From Amyloporia xantha (lineage: Eukaryota; Basidiomycota; Agaricomycetes; Polyporales; Adustoporiaceae): 64,000 bases of DNA. Positions 23,701 to 33,027 of this stretch are shown piece after piece. Every line of letters begins with the position of its first letter. Positions within the stretch are counted from its first letter, which is position 1. The position numbers and the translations under genes were made by a program. Under the pieces are notes generated by a model, which made no database searches, was not told where the DNA came from, and worked only from the letters and a program-made list of their open reading frames with translations. Location: assembly GCA_036971615.1 (NCBI GenBank), contig JAYKKR010000030.1:62001-126000 (forward strand), in the 5' to 3' direction.

Positions 23701-26700
23701 CGGATTTACGGGTGCGACGACGGGGCGCTGGCGTGCTGTGCCGTATGAAGCACAGCCGACGCGCTCGCTGTCCGCGCTCTCGCGCAACGGCTCGTATGCC
23801 AGCCTGGGACTACAACTGTCTGCGGGATTCAGTTTTCGATCTAGGAGCTGGGCGAGCGTGCGCAGACAGAGGCCCGGGAGGAAGACACTTGATCTACGTT
23901 CAGTGAATACACGATCGAATGTCGGATTGTCGGCTCGCTCAGCACCGGCGCTCCTTCCATACAGCTCGAGTGGGCAAGAAGATACTCGCGGATACTCGAC
24001 TCAGGAATCTACTCGGACCACTCGGACAGGCGCGCCCAAGCGGAACCACGAACGATCGACCGACTGTGTTAGACCTCTGCGCACTGCGCCAGCTTCGCGC
24101 CCCGCCCCGCTTCTTTCCGTTATGCCGGCTCTAGGCTACGTCGTACAGGTTCTGCAGTACCTACGAGGAGGTGGATTGTCTACACTGCAAGCTCGACAAC
24201 CTGTAACTGTACAGGATTCCCTTAGCGAACGATCAGTGCGAAGCTGTGATACAGGAAGTATAGCACCTCTTGATCGGGAAGCTACGGAGGGAGGAGAGAA
24301 TGAGGCGGAGAGAAGAGCGGTACTTTCGACGATACCGGGCGGAGATGAGGGAACAATGTCTTGTAAGGCAAGAGCGACGGAAGAGGGAGCGTCCACATCG
24401 GAAGGAATGGAACGCGTGACGTCTCGCCAGGCGGGGGCAGGGAGAGCTGAGCACGAGGAAGGACAAAGCCGACACAAACAAGGGGAAACGCAGCTATGGG
24501 AGCGCGCGGGGTCGAACGCGTCAACCCTCAAGCGAGTGCTCCTGAGCGCAGCGAATACTATAGAGGGCAGACGGACAGACGCGGAGATCAAAGGGCGACT
24601 TCCATGGGAAGAGGTTTGCGGATGGAATGCAGGGGCGGAAGACCAACATGAGGATGGCCCAGCGCCCAGGAGCACAAGGCAGACCGAACGTACCTTCGAG
24701 CCGCCGATCGACAGATTTTCGGTGCCGGATGATGGACGGGGCGTGGACGGGAATGGGAGGGCGGATCCTTGTGAAGAAACCCTGGTACATTACACCGCGG
24801 AAGGGATGCAGACACGACAAATGGTGCGGGAGGCGGAGGGGACGAGGGTCGAGACTGGGGATCCGAGCGGAGGGGGAAGGTCAGCGAACGAGGATGCGCT
24901 CAGACGAGATGCTGCGGGCCAGATGAACACTCCAGTGAGTCAACTAGGCGTCGATTCATGCGAGGAACGAGCGTGGCCTGAGGACAAGGACAGGGCAGCG
25001 TCTAGCGGACGTTCATGCCGAGTCAATCCAACTGACAATTGCGAAGGAGATGCCGGGACCCGCGAAGATGAGGAGCGACGGACAAAGAGGGATCTCGAGC
25101 TGGAAGTGGGCAAGCAGACGGACAGGGGGGACTCGAGCGACAGTAGGGAAAAGACAAGACGCGAACTCGAGGAAGGTGAGCCAGAGGAAAACGGACGAAC
25201 CAAAGCGGCCGAACGAGGAAATGAGGACCGCGATCGGGGGCTTCGACTGTGTATGCAGACCTGGGTGCCGGGGCGTAATGATCGGGGTCAGCGGGTGGAC
25301 GATGAATCCCAGAAGTTCGAAGGGAAGGAGTTTGGTGGACGGGAGCAAGGGAACGCGCCCGACGCAAGCACAAGAATCTCGGAACGAAGCGCCCGGGATG
25401 AGCAGGATCCAGTGTCAAGCCAGAGCGGCTCTCTTGGAGACAGGCCAGGGACGCACCAGGAGGCAGGGCTCGAAGCGCGATGGTCCTTCACAGCTACGCC
25501 CCGCGATAAACTGGACAGCGTTCGAAATCCCGAGAATCCAAATATTCGAAGAACGGGAGCCATGGACGCGCGTAGGGATAAGGGAGAACGATTGACACTG
25601 CCACGGGGGATGGGGGAAACAGCGATGGCAGCGGAAGGGGGAGTATGCGTTTCTGGGGTGTCGGAAGAAGAACAGAGTATAGCTGCAGGAGAGAGGGATA
25701 TAGCGGACGGAGAAGTGAGGGTGTCGAGAGATAGAGAGGGGAGGATGAGTGAAGGCGGGAATGAATACGGGGGCGAAGAGCGGATATCACGGGCTAGGAC
25801 CACGAGCGGAACCGAAACGAGCGAGGTCGGGGGCGAGAGCAGGGAAGGAACGATAGCGGGCGATATTGCGACTCGACGAGAAGCTACAGGTCCGATGAGT
25901 ATTCGAGCGGAGCCACCGCGTGTCGATTCTAGCGGGGAACGAGCGCAGGGTTCGGGGGAGGAGAGGGCAGTGTCTGAGGGACTCTCACAGGGAGTTGATC
26001 GCGCCGGCAACTGCGAAGAAAATGCAAGCACCCCAGAAAACGAGAGCCGACGAGCAGAGGTCGATCCCCTGCTAGAGGAGTGCGAGCATCGAACTCGAAG
26101 GAAGTCAGATACCGAGACCATTCCTCCCCGGTCTCTCGAGCACGGTTCATCCACGCCTATAGTAGATAGCGGGGCGATGGAAGGGATCACGTACGCAGAG
26201 CTCGACGGAGAAAACAAGAGAATCCGAAGGCTAGAAACGAGACTCGGTCCACTCAATGTGAGGGACAGACAGGGGAACGAAGCAGCGTCGGCGGAAGCAG
26301 GCTCTGGGGTCGCGTACACTGCAGGGGCTGGGAAGCCAGACGAAGCGGAAGGAGCTCAGCTGGTACAACGATCGCGCAAACTCACCAGAGGCAACGAGCT
26401 GCCAGGGGATAGCGGGGTCGAAGGACCAGTTGCGAACTCGGAATTGCTCGCGGAAGGCCTTGCGACGGTTGATACGGGAACCGAGAGCTCCGTGAGCTCG
26501 GAAGGTGTCCTCTTGATGTTCTTCGAACTGGGAGGAGACAGCGACGAGGAGTACAAAAAGGACCTGCGTGGATCAGGACTGAACAAAGGCGAGCAGGAAG
26601 AGGACCTGCAAGCCCCACTTGCGAGCAGCTACGAGACGAGCAGAAGTGACACGAAGGCAGTGGGAGTAGGCATACGTGCGGGTGACAATGCCGCAAGCAG

Positions 26701-27523
26701 GACCGTGTCTGGACTCGACAGCGACGACAGCGAGACCGCGCGCGAGGTTCCTTCATCCGCTGAAAAAGAGCGCCGTGCTCGATGTGCTCGACACGAAGCG
26801 GAGGAGCGTGCGGTGCGGCTGAAGGTTATTGAGGAGCTGGCGGAGCGCGAGTGGGGGACGGACTGGAAGTCACAACGGCCACCACCTTTTGATTGGGCTC
26901 AACGCGCGGAACCAGCGGAGCCAGAGACACCGAGTCTGGAGTTACTCGAGCTCTTCGAGGAGGAAAGCGTATCCCCTGACGTACACGAGGCTGGCAGGGC
27001 CGATGACGAGGCGCATGGCGAGAGCGCGGATGAGCTGGTAGAGGACCTTCTCGAGACACACCAGATGGAGAAGGGCGATACACCGGCGAGGGAAACCGAA
27101 GTGCACCAAGCGGAGCAGCCAACATTCAGCGCGGAAGAGGACACGGTCTACGGTCTCTATGTTCAGGAGGCGAGCCCATCAGTTGCGGAGCTTCTGAGTC
27201 ATGAGAAATGCGCACAAGTCGAGGAACTTTCTGGGGCCAGCTGGACACTGGAGGATTGGCACTACGCCCGACCTGTTGCTGCAGACTCCATAGGAGAAAG
27301 AAAGACGCTACGCGATGTGACCACATCTGTCGCTGACTCCACCTGTCCAGAGTGGGGAGAGGATGTCTATCAGGCTCTGGAGACCCGTCACAAGGCCTTG
27401 CTCTGGTTCGTGAAACAGTGCAATGACAATTTCCGCAACCTTGCGGATCATGTTCAGTTGCTTCAGGTGCAGATGGAGGGATTGACTGGGGACAGTCAAT
27501 ATTTGAGTGTGAAGGGGGTGTAA
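20729..27523 (+). CDS. Giant 2264-aa ORF of L3, function unknown
   Basis: The first in-frame ATG (20729, MAVMAAAQLEPRADADGKLR) lies about 60 bp after the LTR; the open frame extends upstream into the LTR. The protein is rich in Glu, Arg, Gly, Ser and Thr and looks mostly disordered. It contains imperfect internal repeats: a DTRMAEGGATETDG-like module near residues 135, 297, 690, 829 and 1621, each in a charged context, and a PVPGFSMFSQSSLFRRLPR-like hydrophobic module near 350, 770 and 925. The last about 300 residues are helical (RAVRLKVIEELAEREW; KALLWFVKQCNDNFRNLADH). The stop TAA is formed by the first bases of the 3' LTR. Two VDSGA strings resemble a protease motif but have no further support. 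The plus strand is purine-rich and T-poor, which lengthens frames, yet the other plus frames are broken every 60-180 codons. Translation is not proven. Confidence 0.6.
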   Translation: MAVMAAAQLEPRADADGKLRHLMNTYFAKLATCEQAGAQPTTTHGTAYGTLRALLPEPTHLRVIQPIYLTPLRQPLRAALHTSRSSVPHLAGKAEPCTGDVARQEDELAGQGTAEAFGACHGRKYTKAMVEGTCSVDTRCAEGSAEETGRERHVLGVSGGGREEGVGRHGQLCEDECTAGRAFPSNGAGQFVLREESVVGPSQSTGTSRHLEKLLTASRARPGGGDPSERQLPPVTMLSTLLTGNRVGKTGKTSNAVGNDAKKSIPRRDEGPSVPRMALGSTIGRTERVETGAEDTSSRDTRMAEGGATETDGQTDAESSSEGMRRLGRSEFEGRDNDREVQTARGEPPPIAGSPTFSPSLMFSLLPHHAGNRRLGFYQGMVQGAVEYTTTRTAPLPAVLSERGSDSAVECASLTAAVSKLQLPAELRHVLGCLSGSPSTSELCIDQTTHALGLGDTGFSGADLRTSGGVGGRATRLSGVPNFEKQRLRVGKEHTGSGAPAEGNALRGGRCDGKQSVGASSSKTRTTEGSARELDGGGGKTEEPTRMRSTSDRAGGSGIRELEEDGGEALTSASPMKRYPPFLPQNDNNVERARASLWLSATLASGSTRLLNALRCGAESQVLAEKETTPRPPWGGNDCSVGRGPGKTDLTVDSGADANDASKPAFQRTAWRCALGRRERVRAELEQASSGETRAAGGTLMETKGCACTTSASEGTGTAETVSIKEREHGKYAQVAREQQERAGKAGIERTKMVREEGRARQVAPPSALPVPDLPCLSQSPSFGLLPSCGSGAANALRLEGELTIHWAGVKHPIGRAARVGTAAVGASSDGAKATEERAMETEGRVCMTSALEGRIGAEVIQCGKDDGAQETRRQRGEGGAAASPGLEAQAAIICHRGGRGDEVERETRTGVPSGWALDLALSGAPPVPGFSMFSQSSLFRRLPRCVLDLFLDIWQSLAGFSTFSSNPWVGFFPRWLLEVNRDVWGSLLAGGFTGATTGRWRAVPYEAQPTRSLSALSRNGSYASLGLQLSAGFSFRSRSWASVRRQRPGRKTLDLRSVNTRSNVGLSARSAPALLPYSSSGQEDTRGYSTQESTRTTRTGAPKRNHERSTDCVRPLRTAPASRPAPLLSVMPALGYVVQVLQYLRGGGLSTLQARQPVTVQDSLSERSVRSCDTGSIAPLDREATEGGENEAERRAVLSTIPGGDEGTMSCKARATEEGASTSEGMERVTSRQAGAGRAEHEEGQSRHKQGETQLWERAGSNASTLKRVLLSAANTIEGRRTDAEIKGRLPWEEVCGWNAGAEDQHEDGPAPRSTRQTERTFEPPIDRFSVPDDGRGVDGNGRADPCEETLVHYTAEGMQTRQMVREAEGTRVETGDPSGGGRSANEDALRRDAAGQMNTPVSQLGVDSCEERAWPEDKDRAASSGRSCRVNPTDNCEGDAGTREDEERRTKRDLELEVGKQTDRGDSSDSREKTRRELEEGEPEENGRTKAAERGNEDRDRGLRLCMQTWVPGRNDRGQRVDDESQKFEGKEFGGREQGNAPDASTRISERSARDEQDPVSSQSGSLGDRPGTHQEAGLEARWSFTATPRDKLDSVRNPENPNIRRTGAMDARRDKGERLTLPRGMGETAMAAEGGVCVSGVSEEEQSIAAGERDIADGEVRVSRDREGRMSEGGNEYGGEERISRARTTSGTETSEVGGESREGTIAGDIATRREATGPMSIRAEPPRVDSSGERAQGSGEERAVSEGLSQGVDRAGNCEENASTPENESRRAEVDPLLEECEHRTRRKSDTETIPPRSLEHGSSTPIVDSGAMEGITYAELDGENKRIRRLETRLGPLNVRDRQGNEAASAEAGSGVAYTAGAGKPDEAEGAQLVQRSRKLTRGNELPGDSGVEGPVANSELLAEGLATVDTGTESSVSSEGVLLMFFELGGDSDEEYKKDLRGSGLNKGEQEEDLQAPLASSYETSRSDTKAVGVGIRAGDNAASRTVSGLDSDDSETAREVPSSAEKERRARCARHEAEERAVRLKVIEELAEREWGTDWKSQRPPPFDWAQRAEPAEPETPSLELLELFEEESVSPDVHEAGRADDEAHGESADELVEDLLETHQMEKGDTPARETEVHQAEQPTFSAEEDTVYGLYVQEASPSVAELLSHEKCAQVEELSGASWTLEDWHYARPVAADSIGERKTLRDVTTSVADSTCPEWGEDVYQALETRHKALLWFVKQCNDNFRNLADHVQLLQVQMEGLTGDSQYLSVKGV
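27511..27518 (+). other. L3 polypurine tract
   Basis: GAAGGGGG directly precedes the TGTAAGG start of the 3' LTR. It codes for the last residues (KGV) of the giant ORF. Confidence 0.65.
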
Positions 27524-28359
27524 GGAGAGGTATCAGGCTGGGGGGTGAAAGCACGGACAAGCAAGCATCTCATTCTCTCTCTTCCGCAGGTGTTGTTCCT
27601 CCCTCCTCCGTGTCTACCATACAGCTTTGGTGTTCGATTTGATTCTCATTTATTTTGCATTTTTGCTCTAATTGGTTTTGGTGTTTTATCTTATCTTTCC
27701 TCCCCTTCCCTCCGCTTTATTCCGATTTTGCGATTCGTCCTTCCGGAGTGACACCGCTTCGTTCCGCTTAGTCAGCGGAGGGTAGACGACGTGGCCGGGA
27801 GGTAGCTAGCTCTTCAGTTCCCCCTTGGTACCAGACTACGAGGACTCCCTGTACATCTAAATACTGGGCAATAGACACTCCTTCTTCTCTTACCGGGCTT
27901 AGTGTAGAGCTGCAGCGGCACCCTATACGTCTTTACTGCGACACTGCGACACTGCGACACTGCGACACTGCGACACTGGGGCTCTGCAAGCGGCGGAGGA
28001 TACTGCGTTATTCCATTTCTCTCACCGGGTTTAGTGTAGAGCGCGACAGCTCTATACGTCTTTATACTGCGATACAGCGTTACTGAGGCTCTCCGCACAC
28101 GGCGGAGGGAAGCAATCAAGTGCCAGCAGGCACTTTCTGGGTTGTCAGCGACAGGGCTCTCCTCCGGGATTCGACATAGCACAGTGGCACTACCATCAGG
28201 GACGAGCACATTCCGAGTACAGAGCTGAGTCTTGCACATTGTTCCACCCTTAACCCATTCCACACCACCACCACTCTCTCTTTTGGAAGCTCGCAGCTCC
28301 CTCATAGCCCCTCGGACGAACACATTCGCACACGGGACGGCGCGCCGTCTCGACTTACA
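27519..28359 (+). repeat. L3 3' LTR
   Basis: It is the 841-bp partner of 19825-20667; the two differ by one base in a C run (near 27845) and one in a T run (near 27932). The target duplication ACGT follows. Confidence 0.9.
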
Positions 28360-28363
28360 ACGT

Positions 28364-28584
28364 GAGAGTGAAGCGTGCTCGCTTCGGGGTCCTGCGGGGT
28401 GTTGGACACGCCGGATAGGAACAAATCGATTATTCGGGGAAGGCTCGGTAACGGAGCGCGGGGTTCGATTGAGACATGGTTTTCGGGGACAGTCGAACCA
28501 GTTGTTTTCCTCGAAGTAGCAGTCGGTTTGGTCCTGGGTGTCGAAGGCGTGAACGAGTCCGTGACAGTGGAGTTCTTCTGCCAC
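28364..28584 (-). pseudogene. G1 gag N-terminal piece (piece 1 of 3)
   Basis: Read leftwards, it codes for a segment with CYFEENNWFDC, TEPSPNNRFVPIRRVQHPAG and SEHASLS, which joins piece 2 (HTTPVPSRPATPG) once L3 and G2 are removed. In this frame there is no upstream ATG before a stop. An ATG in a neighbouring frame (near 28477, MSQSNPALRYRAF) begins like other fungal gag proteins and could be the true start before a small indel. Confidence 0.6.
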
Positions 28585-29200
28585 GATGGATGGAGGAAGG
28601 GGAGGTGCGCGTACGTAAAGAGGACCGTTTGACTACGTAGCTACGGCGCCCGAGAGAACCCCGAGTGGTTCGCAATTCACGTGGGACCCAGTACAGCCTT
28701 TGATTATTTCGCTGCAGGAATCTAGACCACGCGTTGGTCAACCCAACAAGAGACGCCCACTGAAGTGCAGTCTCTGAAAGCTCGTTCCACTACGAGGTGG
28801 CGATGTGTCTACGTGCGGGGGATGGCGACACGAGCACCGAGTTCCCGACTTTGTATCGTAACGGTAATTGAAGTATAGTAAAGGTGCGCACCACCCAACC
28901 TATGGAAAGGGATTTTGGAAAGTGTGAACGCCGGCGGCAATGGGGAGTTTCGACCTAATGTCGCGACTTAGAGTCAAGCGACAGGGGAAGAACAAACCTA
29001 AAGGGCCGAGGGCGTTCGACTGGGTCTTACCGAAGCGATGACGAGCTATGCTCGAGTCTAAGGCTAGGGACAAGATAAATAAACGTAAGTAAAGGTAAGT
29101 AGGTACAGGCAAGCTTGGCTTACCTAGGGACAAGAGGTCGAAACTGAAGTCCCCAGGCAGAGGCGTACTACTTATATACTACAAGAGTTCAGGGCAGGCT
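28585..29200 (-). other. G1 leader and presumed LTR with TATA box
   Basis: There is no credible ORF. On the element strand TATATAAG (29171-29178) would place a promoter just left of FB-C. I could not fix the LTR ends or a PBS, so the LTR assignment is inferred from position upstream of gag. The FB-C duplication GCAGGCT occupies 29194-29200. Confidence 0.45.
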
Positions 29201-32200
29201 CACCAACTTATGTATACCTGGTGCACCAACTGACGGATAGGCCTACGAACGCTTATGCACCAGGCAGCGCTTCTGCCTGGCTGCTGGTGCATCAGGTCCT
29301 GGGCTATCTCCGGACCCTCCGGGGCCTCCTCCCTTTCGCCGTAGGGCCCCCTCGGCATCGCGGCCTATTACCATATCTGGCAGGCACGTAGTCCAAGGGC
29401 CCTGTATCATTTTGTTTATGTTGTATATATGCTTTTGGGTGCCACATGCTTATTTGGGCACCGGAAAATGTCCCAAAATGCTAATAAAATCAGATTTTTA
29501 TTTTGGATCCAGTAGCTACGGGTACAGCGATATGGGGGATCTATATACGGTAATACATCCAGCGAACACGCGCGGGCGGAGGGAACGGGTGGCGCGCACG
29601 GGCGGCGCAGCGTGCGCAGGCGGGACAGCATGTACGGCAGGGGCAGCGCATACAGGCGGGGGCAGCGCGTACAGACGGGGGCAGCGCATACCGGCGGGCG
29701 CAAGCATACCAGCGGGCACGAGGGTGTACGGCAGGGGCAGCGCGTACAGACGGGGGCAGCGCGTACGGGCGGGCGCGAGGGTGTACAGCAGGGGCAACGC
29801 GTACAGGCGGGGGCAGCGCGTACAGGCGGGGGCAGCGCATACGGGCGGGCGCGAGCATATGGGCGGGTGCGAGGGTGTACGGGCAGGTGCGAGGGTGTAC
29901 GGCAGGGGCAGCGCGTACAGGCGGGGGCAGCGCGTACAGGCGGGGGCAGCGCGTATGGGCAGGCGCGAGCACACAGGCAGGCGCGAGCATACAGGCGGGT
30001 GCGAGCGTGTACGGGCAGGGCAGCGCCGGGACGAGCGAGGAAGGTACGAGCGTGGGTGGGACGAGCACGGGCAGGGCGAGCGTCGGTGGGACGAGTACGG
30101 GCAGGGCGAGCACGGGAAGGACGAGTGCGGGTGGGACGAGCACCGGCGGGACGAGTACGGTCAGGGCGAGTGTCGGCAGGATGAGCGCGGGTGGGATGAG
30201 CGCCGGCGGGACAGACATGGGTTGTATGAGTGTCGGCGGGACGAGCATGGGCCGTACGAGCAGCCGCGGGACGAGCACGGGCAGGGCGAGCGTTGGCAGC
30301 ACGAGCGCAGGCAGGACCAGCGTCGGCGGGACGAGTGGGGGCCGTACAAACGTGGGCGGGATGAGCGCGGGCGGGACAAGCACGGGCAGTACAAGGCGAG
30401 GCAAGCGTCGGGGTAGGGAGAATGCCAGCGCGATGGCAAGCGACGGCGTACGGACGCCATTGATGCTAAACAGCAAGATGTTAGTACTTCAAAAGCTGCC
30501 AAACGAAACGGAATGAACTTACGTTGGGACGCTGCTCGCAGGCAGCAGCGGGACGACGACGACGCTGTTGCCGTCGTCGTCGTCGTCGTCGAGCAGAACA
30601 CAAAGGGTGACGCGTCACCTTTGGCCAGTCCGGGAAGTACCGGCCTGCCCGTTATGGAAGGCGTCTGAATCGTCTTACGTTCGTCTTAAATTGCCTTAAG
30701 GTGGCTGAGGCACTATTGAGTGCCTCAATCACCTCAAGAATTTGTATCAGAGCAGTAGAATAGTATTAAAATATACTCACCAAATATGAGGGATGTTGGA
30801 TGAAGTGCGTGTATTGAGGAAGAGGCCCGAGTCGGCCGAGGCCTGGCGCAGCCAATCAGGTGGCGCGCTCAGCCAGGCGCGACTCGATACTCGAAACGTT
30901 CACTAGCCTGCTTACACGGCCGTTTCGAACATCGCGCGCCGCAAACGGTTACCTATCCATACAAAACCTAGATATAGTTCATTATTATATACTCTACATT
31001 CCAAATTCTACTTTATTCTACTATTGCATGGCTTAGTCCTACCAAAATATGCCAATCTTTCGGTCATTCTGAAGCCAAAATAGATATGTTTTGTTTATAG
31101 CTCTCCAAGGAAGGGCAGGAACATCAAAAAAACTCACATGTATACTTTTATATATATTCTGAGTACTCTATATGTCTTAGGTACGAAATATATTTGCTCA
31201 GGATGTTCGTACTCACTATTCAGCGCGAGTAGGACTTCAGCCACATGCCCAAATCGGGCATTTCGGCTGTTCCCGCACTGCGCGCCAACAGCGACGCGTC
31301 ACCGTGGGTCGTCCTCGACGTCGTCCACGGCGTCGACGACGTCCCGCTGCTGCCCAAGAGCAGCGTAATATAGTAAGTTTTCTATATTTCTTTCGTATTC
31401 TTTGGTTGCTGACCGGCCGTTTGCAACCGCAGCCCGACAGCGTACGTTCCGACTCCCCTGCCGACGCCCTGCCTGCTCGACGCCCCTGCCTGCTCGACGT
31501 CCGCCTCACGCCCACCCGCTGCACGCTCCACGACTCCGCTGCCCGCTGGCCATCCCTTCTGCGCGCTGCCCCCTGCGCGTACACGCTGCCCCTGCCGACC
31601 GTCCACGCTGCGCCTGCCCGTGCAGGCTGACCCCGCCCGTACTCGCTGCGCGTACACGCTGCCCTTGCGCGTACATCGCTGCTCCTGCGCGTACATCGCT
31701 GCCCCTGCCCGTACTCGCTGTCCCCGCCCGCACACGCTGCGCCTGCCCGTCCACCGACCGTCCCCGCTGCCCCTGCCCTTCCGCTGCACCCCCGCCGCCG
31801 CCCGTCCGCTGCACCCCTGCCCCTCGCCCGTCCCGTCCACTGCTCGCCCGCCCGCTGCTCGCCCGCTGCACGTCAGCACGCCCACTGCATGTCAGCACGC
31901 CCGCCGCTCGCTCGTCCGCCGCTCGCTCGTCCGCCACTCGCTCGTCCGCTGCATGCTGCGCCCCGTCCACGCTGCGCCCGCCCGCCCATGCTGCGTGCTG
32001 CGCCATGCACGCTGCCACGCCCGTACACGCTGCGCCGTGCCGCACATGCTGTGCTGTGCACGCTGCCCCTGCCCGTACACGCTTTCCCCGCCTGTCCACC
32101 GACTGTCCATGCTGCCCCTACCCGTCCGCTGCTCGCTCGTCCGCCGCTCGCCGGTACACGCTGTGCAGCCCCGCCTGTACACGCTGCCCCTGTGCGTACA

Positions 32201-32702
32201 TGCTGCCCCCGCCGTATATGCTACCCCTGCCCCCGCCCATGCACGCTGCCCCTGCCCCCGCCGTACGCGCTGTCCCCGCCGGTACGGGTTGCCCCCGCCG
32301 TACACGCTGTCCCCCGTGCGCGCCACCCTTCCCTTCGCGCGCCGCGCATTCGCTGGAGTATTACCGTATATAGATTCCCGTACCGCTGTACCCGTAGCTA
32401 CTGAATCAAAAATAAAAATCTGTTTTTATTACCATTTTTGTACATTTTTCGGTGCCCAGGTAAGCCTGTGGCACCCGAAATATATATTGCACTATAAAGG
32501 TAATGACCCAGAGCTGTAGCTACCAGATATAGTAATAAGCCGTGATGCCGGGGGGGCCCTACGGCGAAAGGGAGGAGGCCCCGGAGGGTCCGGAGGTAGC
32601 CCAGGGACTGATGCACCAGCAGCCAGGCAGAAGCGCTGCCTGGTGCATAAGCGTCCGTAGGCCCATCCGTCAGTTGGTGCACCATTAGTACATAAGCAGC
32701 TG
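29201..32702. mobile_element. Fold-back DNA element, copy C (FB-C)
   Basis: This 3502-bp element is flanked by GCAGGCT (29194-29200 and 32703-32709). It has the same arms and spacer as FB-A and FB-B, with the shortest left minisatellite (one GCATACGGGCGGG unit) and several one- or two-base indels in simple runs. It lies about 15-30 bp upstream of the G1 TATA box. The arms run about 29201-30750 and 31210-32702. Confidence 0.86.
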
Positions 32703-32709
32703 GCAGGCT

Positions 32710-33027
32710 ATCTACATGGTCCGTGCGCAGGTGGTCTGTGCGCAGCCTGAGTAAGCAGGCTATGAGTCATAAGTGATGTCGTGAGCGGAGCCCGGCGGGG
32801 CCCGAGGTTGGCCGGCACCGTGCTTAAGTAAACATCCGTAAAGGGAAGGCGGGACGGAGTCCGTGGGAAGGGAACAGGTGACCTGTAATGGTCGACGCGT
32901 CTGAGTCCGTGAACAAGGAGCTTGCGATGTGTACAGTAGAATGGCCATTCGAATAAGAGGGGAAAATAACGATGAGTAAAAGGAGAAAATCGTCCATATA
33001 TAGAAAGGAAGAAACACTCGATGTCAA
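32710..33027 (-). other. Remainder of G1 upstream region, no gene
   Basis: It continues the sequence split by FB-C. It carries CGGAGCCCGGCGGGGCCCGAG, an AT-rich tail with TATATAG and no supported ORF. Where G1 ends and the LINE begins could not be resolved from the sequence. Confidence 0.4.

Larger units (their letters stand above)
19825..28359 (+). mobile_element. LTR retrotransposon L3 with one giant ORF and no recognisable pol
   Basis: Near-identical LTRs (19825-20667 and 27519-28359) start TGTAAGG and end CTTACA. The flanking duplication is ACGT (19821-19824, 28360-28363). A tRNA-type PBS follows the 5' LTR, and GAAGGGGG precedes the 3' LTR. The only long frame is a 2264-codon ORF on the plus strand. 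I found no RT (xxDD), RNase H or integrase signature, so L3 is probably non-autonomous and mobilised by another element. It lies inside G1 gag, immediately right of G2. The two LTRs differ by only two small indels that I noticed, so insertion was recent. Confidence 0.85.
1..33027 (-). mobile_element. Ty3/gypsy element G1, 5' part, broken by nested insertions
   Basis: This is the outermost element; it reads leftwards and leaves the window at position 1. Only its leader or LTR region (28585-29200 and 32710 to about 33027) and its gag are present. Gag lies in three pieces: 28364-28584, 4478-4615 and 1-927. FB-A, G2, L3 and FB-C interrupt it. Deleting FB-A plus one GCAGGTG, and G2 and L3 plus their duplications, gives one uninterrupted gag frame, so all these insertions came after G1. 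The right boundary near 33027 is set only by where LINE ORF1 sequence begins; no target duplication or LTR terminus was found there. Protease and pol would lie to the left of the window. Confidence 0.75.

Noticed and set aside
22680..26180. VDSGAD and VDSGAM in the L3 ORF as retroviral-type protease motifs
   Set aside because: They lie far apart within diverged internal repeats and lack the second protease motif (ILG..) and any neighbouring gag or RT.
25288..26319. 343-codon minus-strand ORF opposite the L3 giant ORF, and other antisense ORFs at 22462 and 21088
   Set aside because: They are Ser/Pro-rich mirror frames of a purine-rich coding strand, with no domain, promoter or exon structure.
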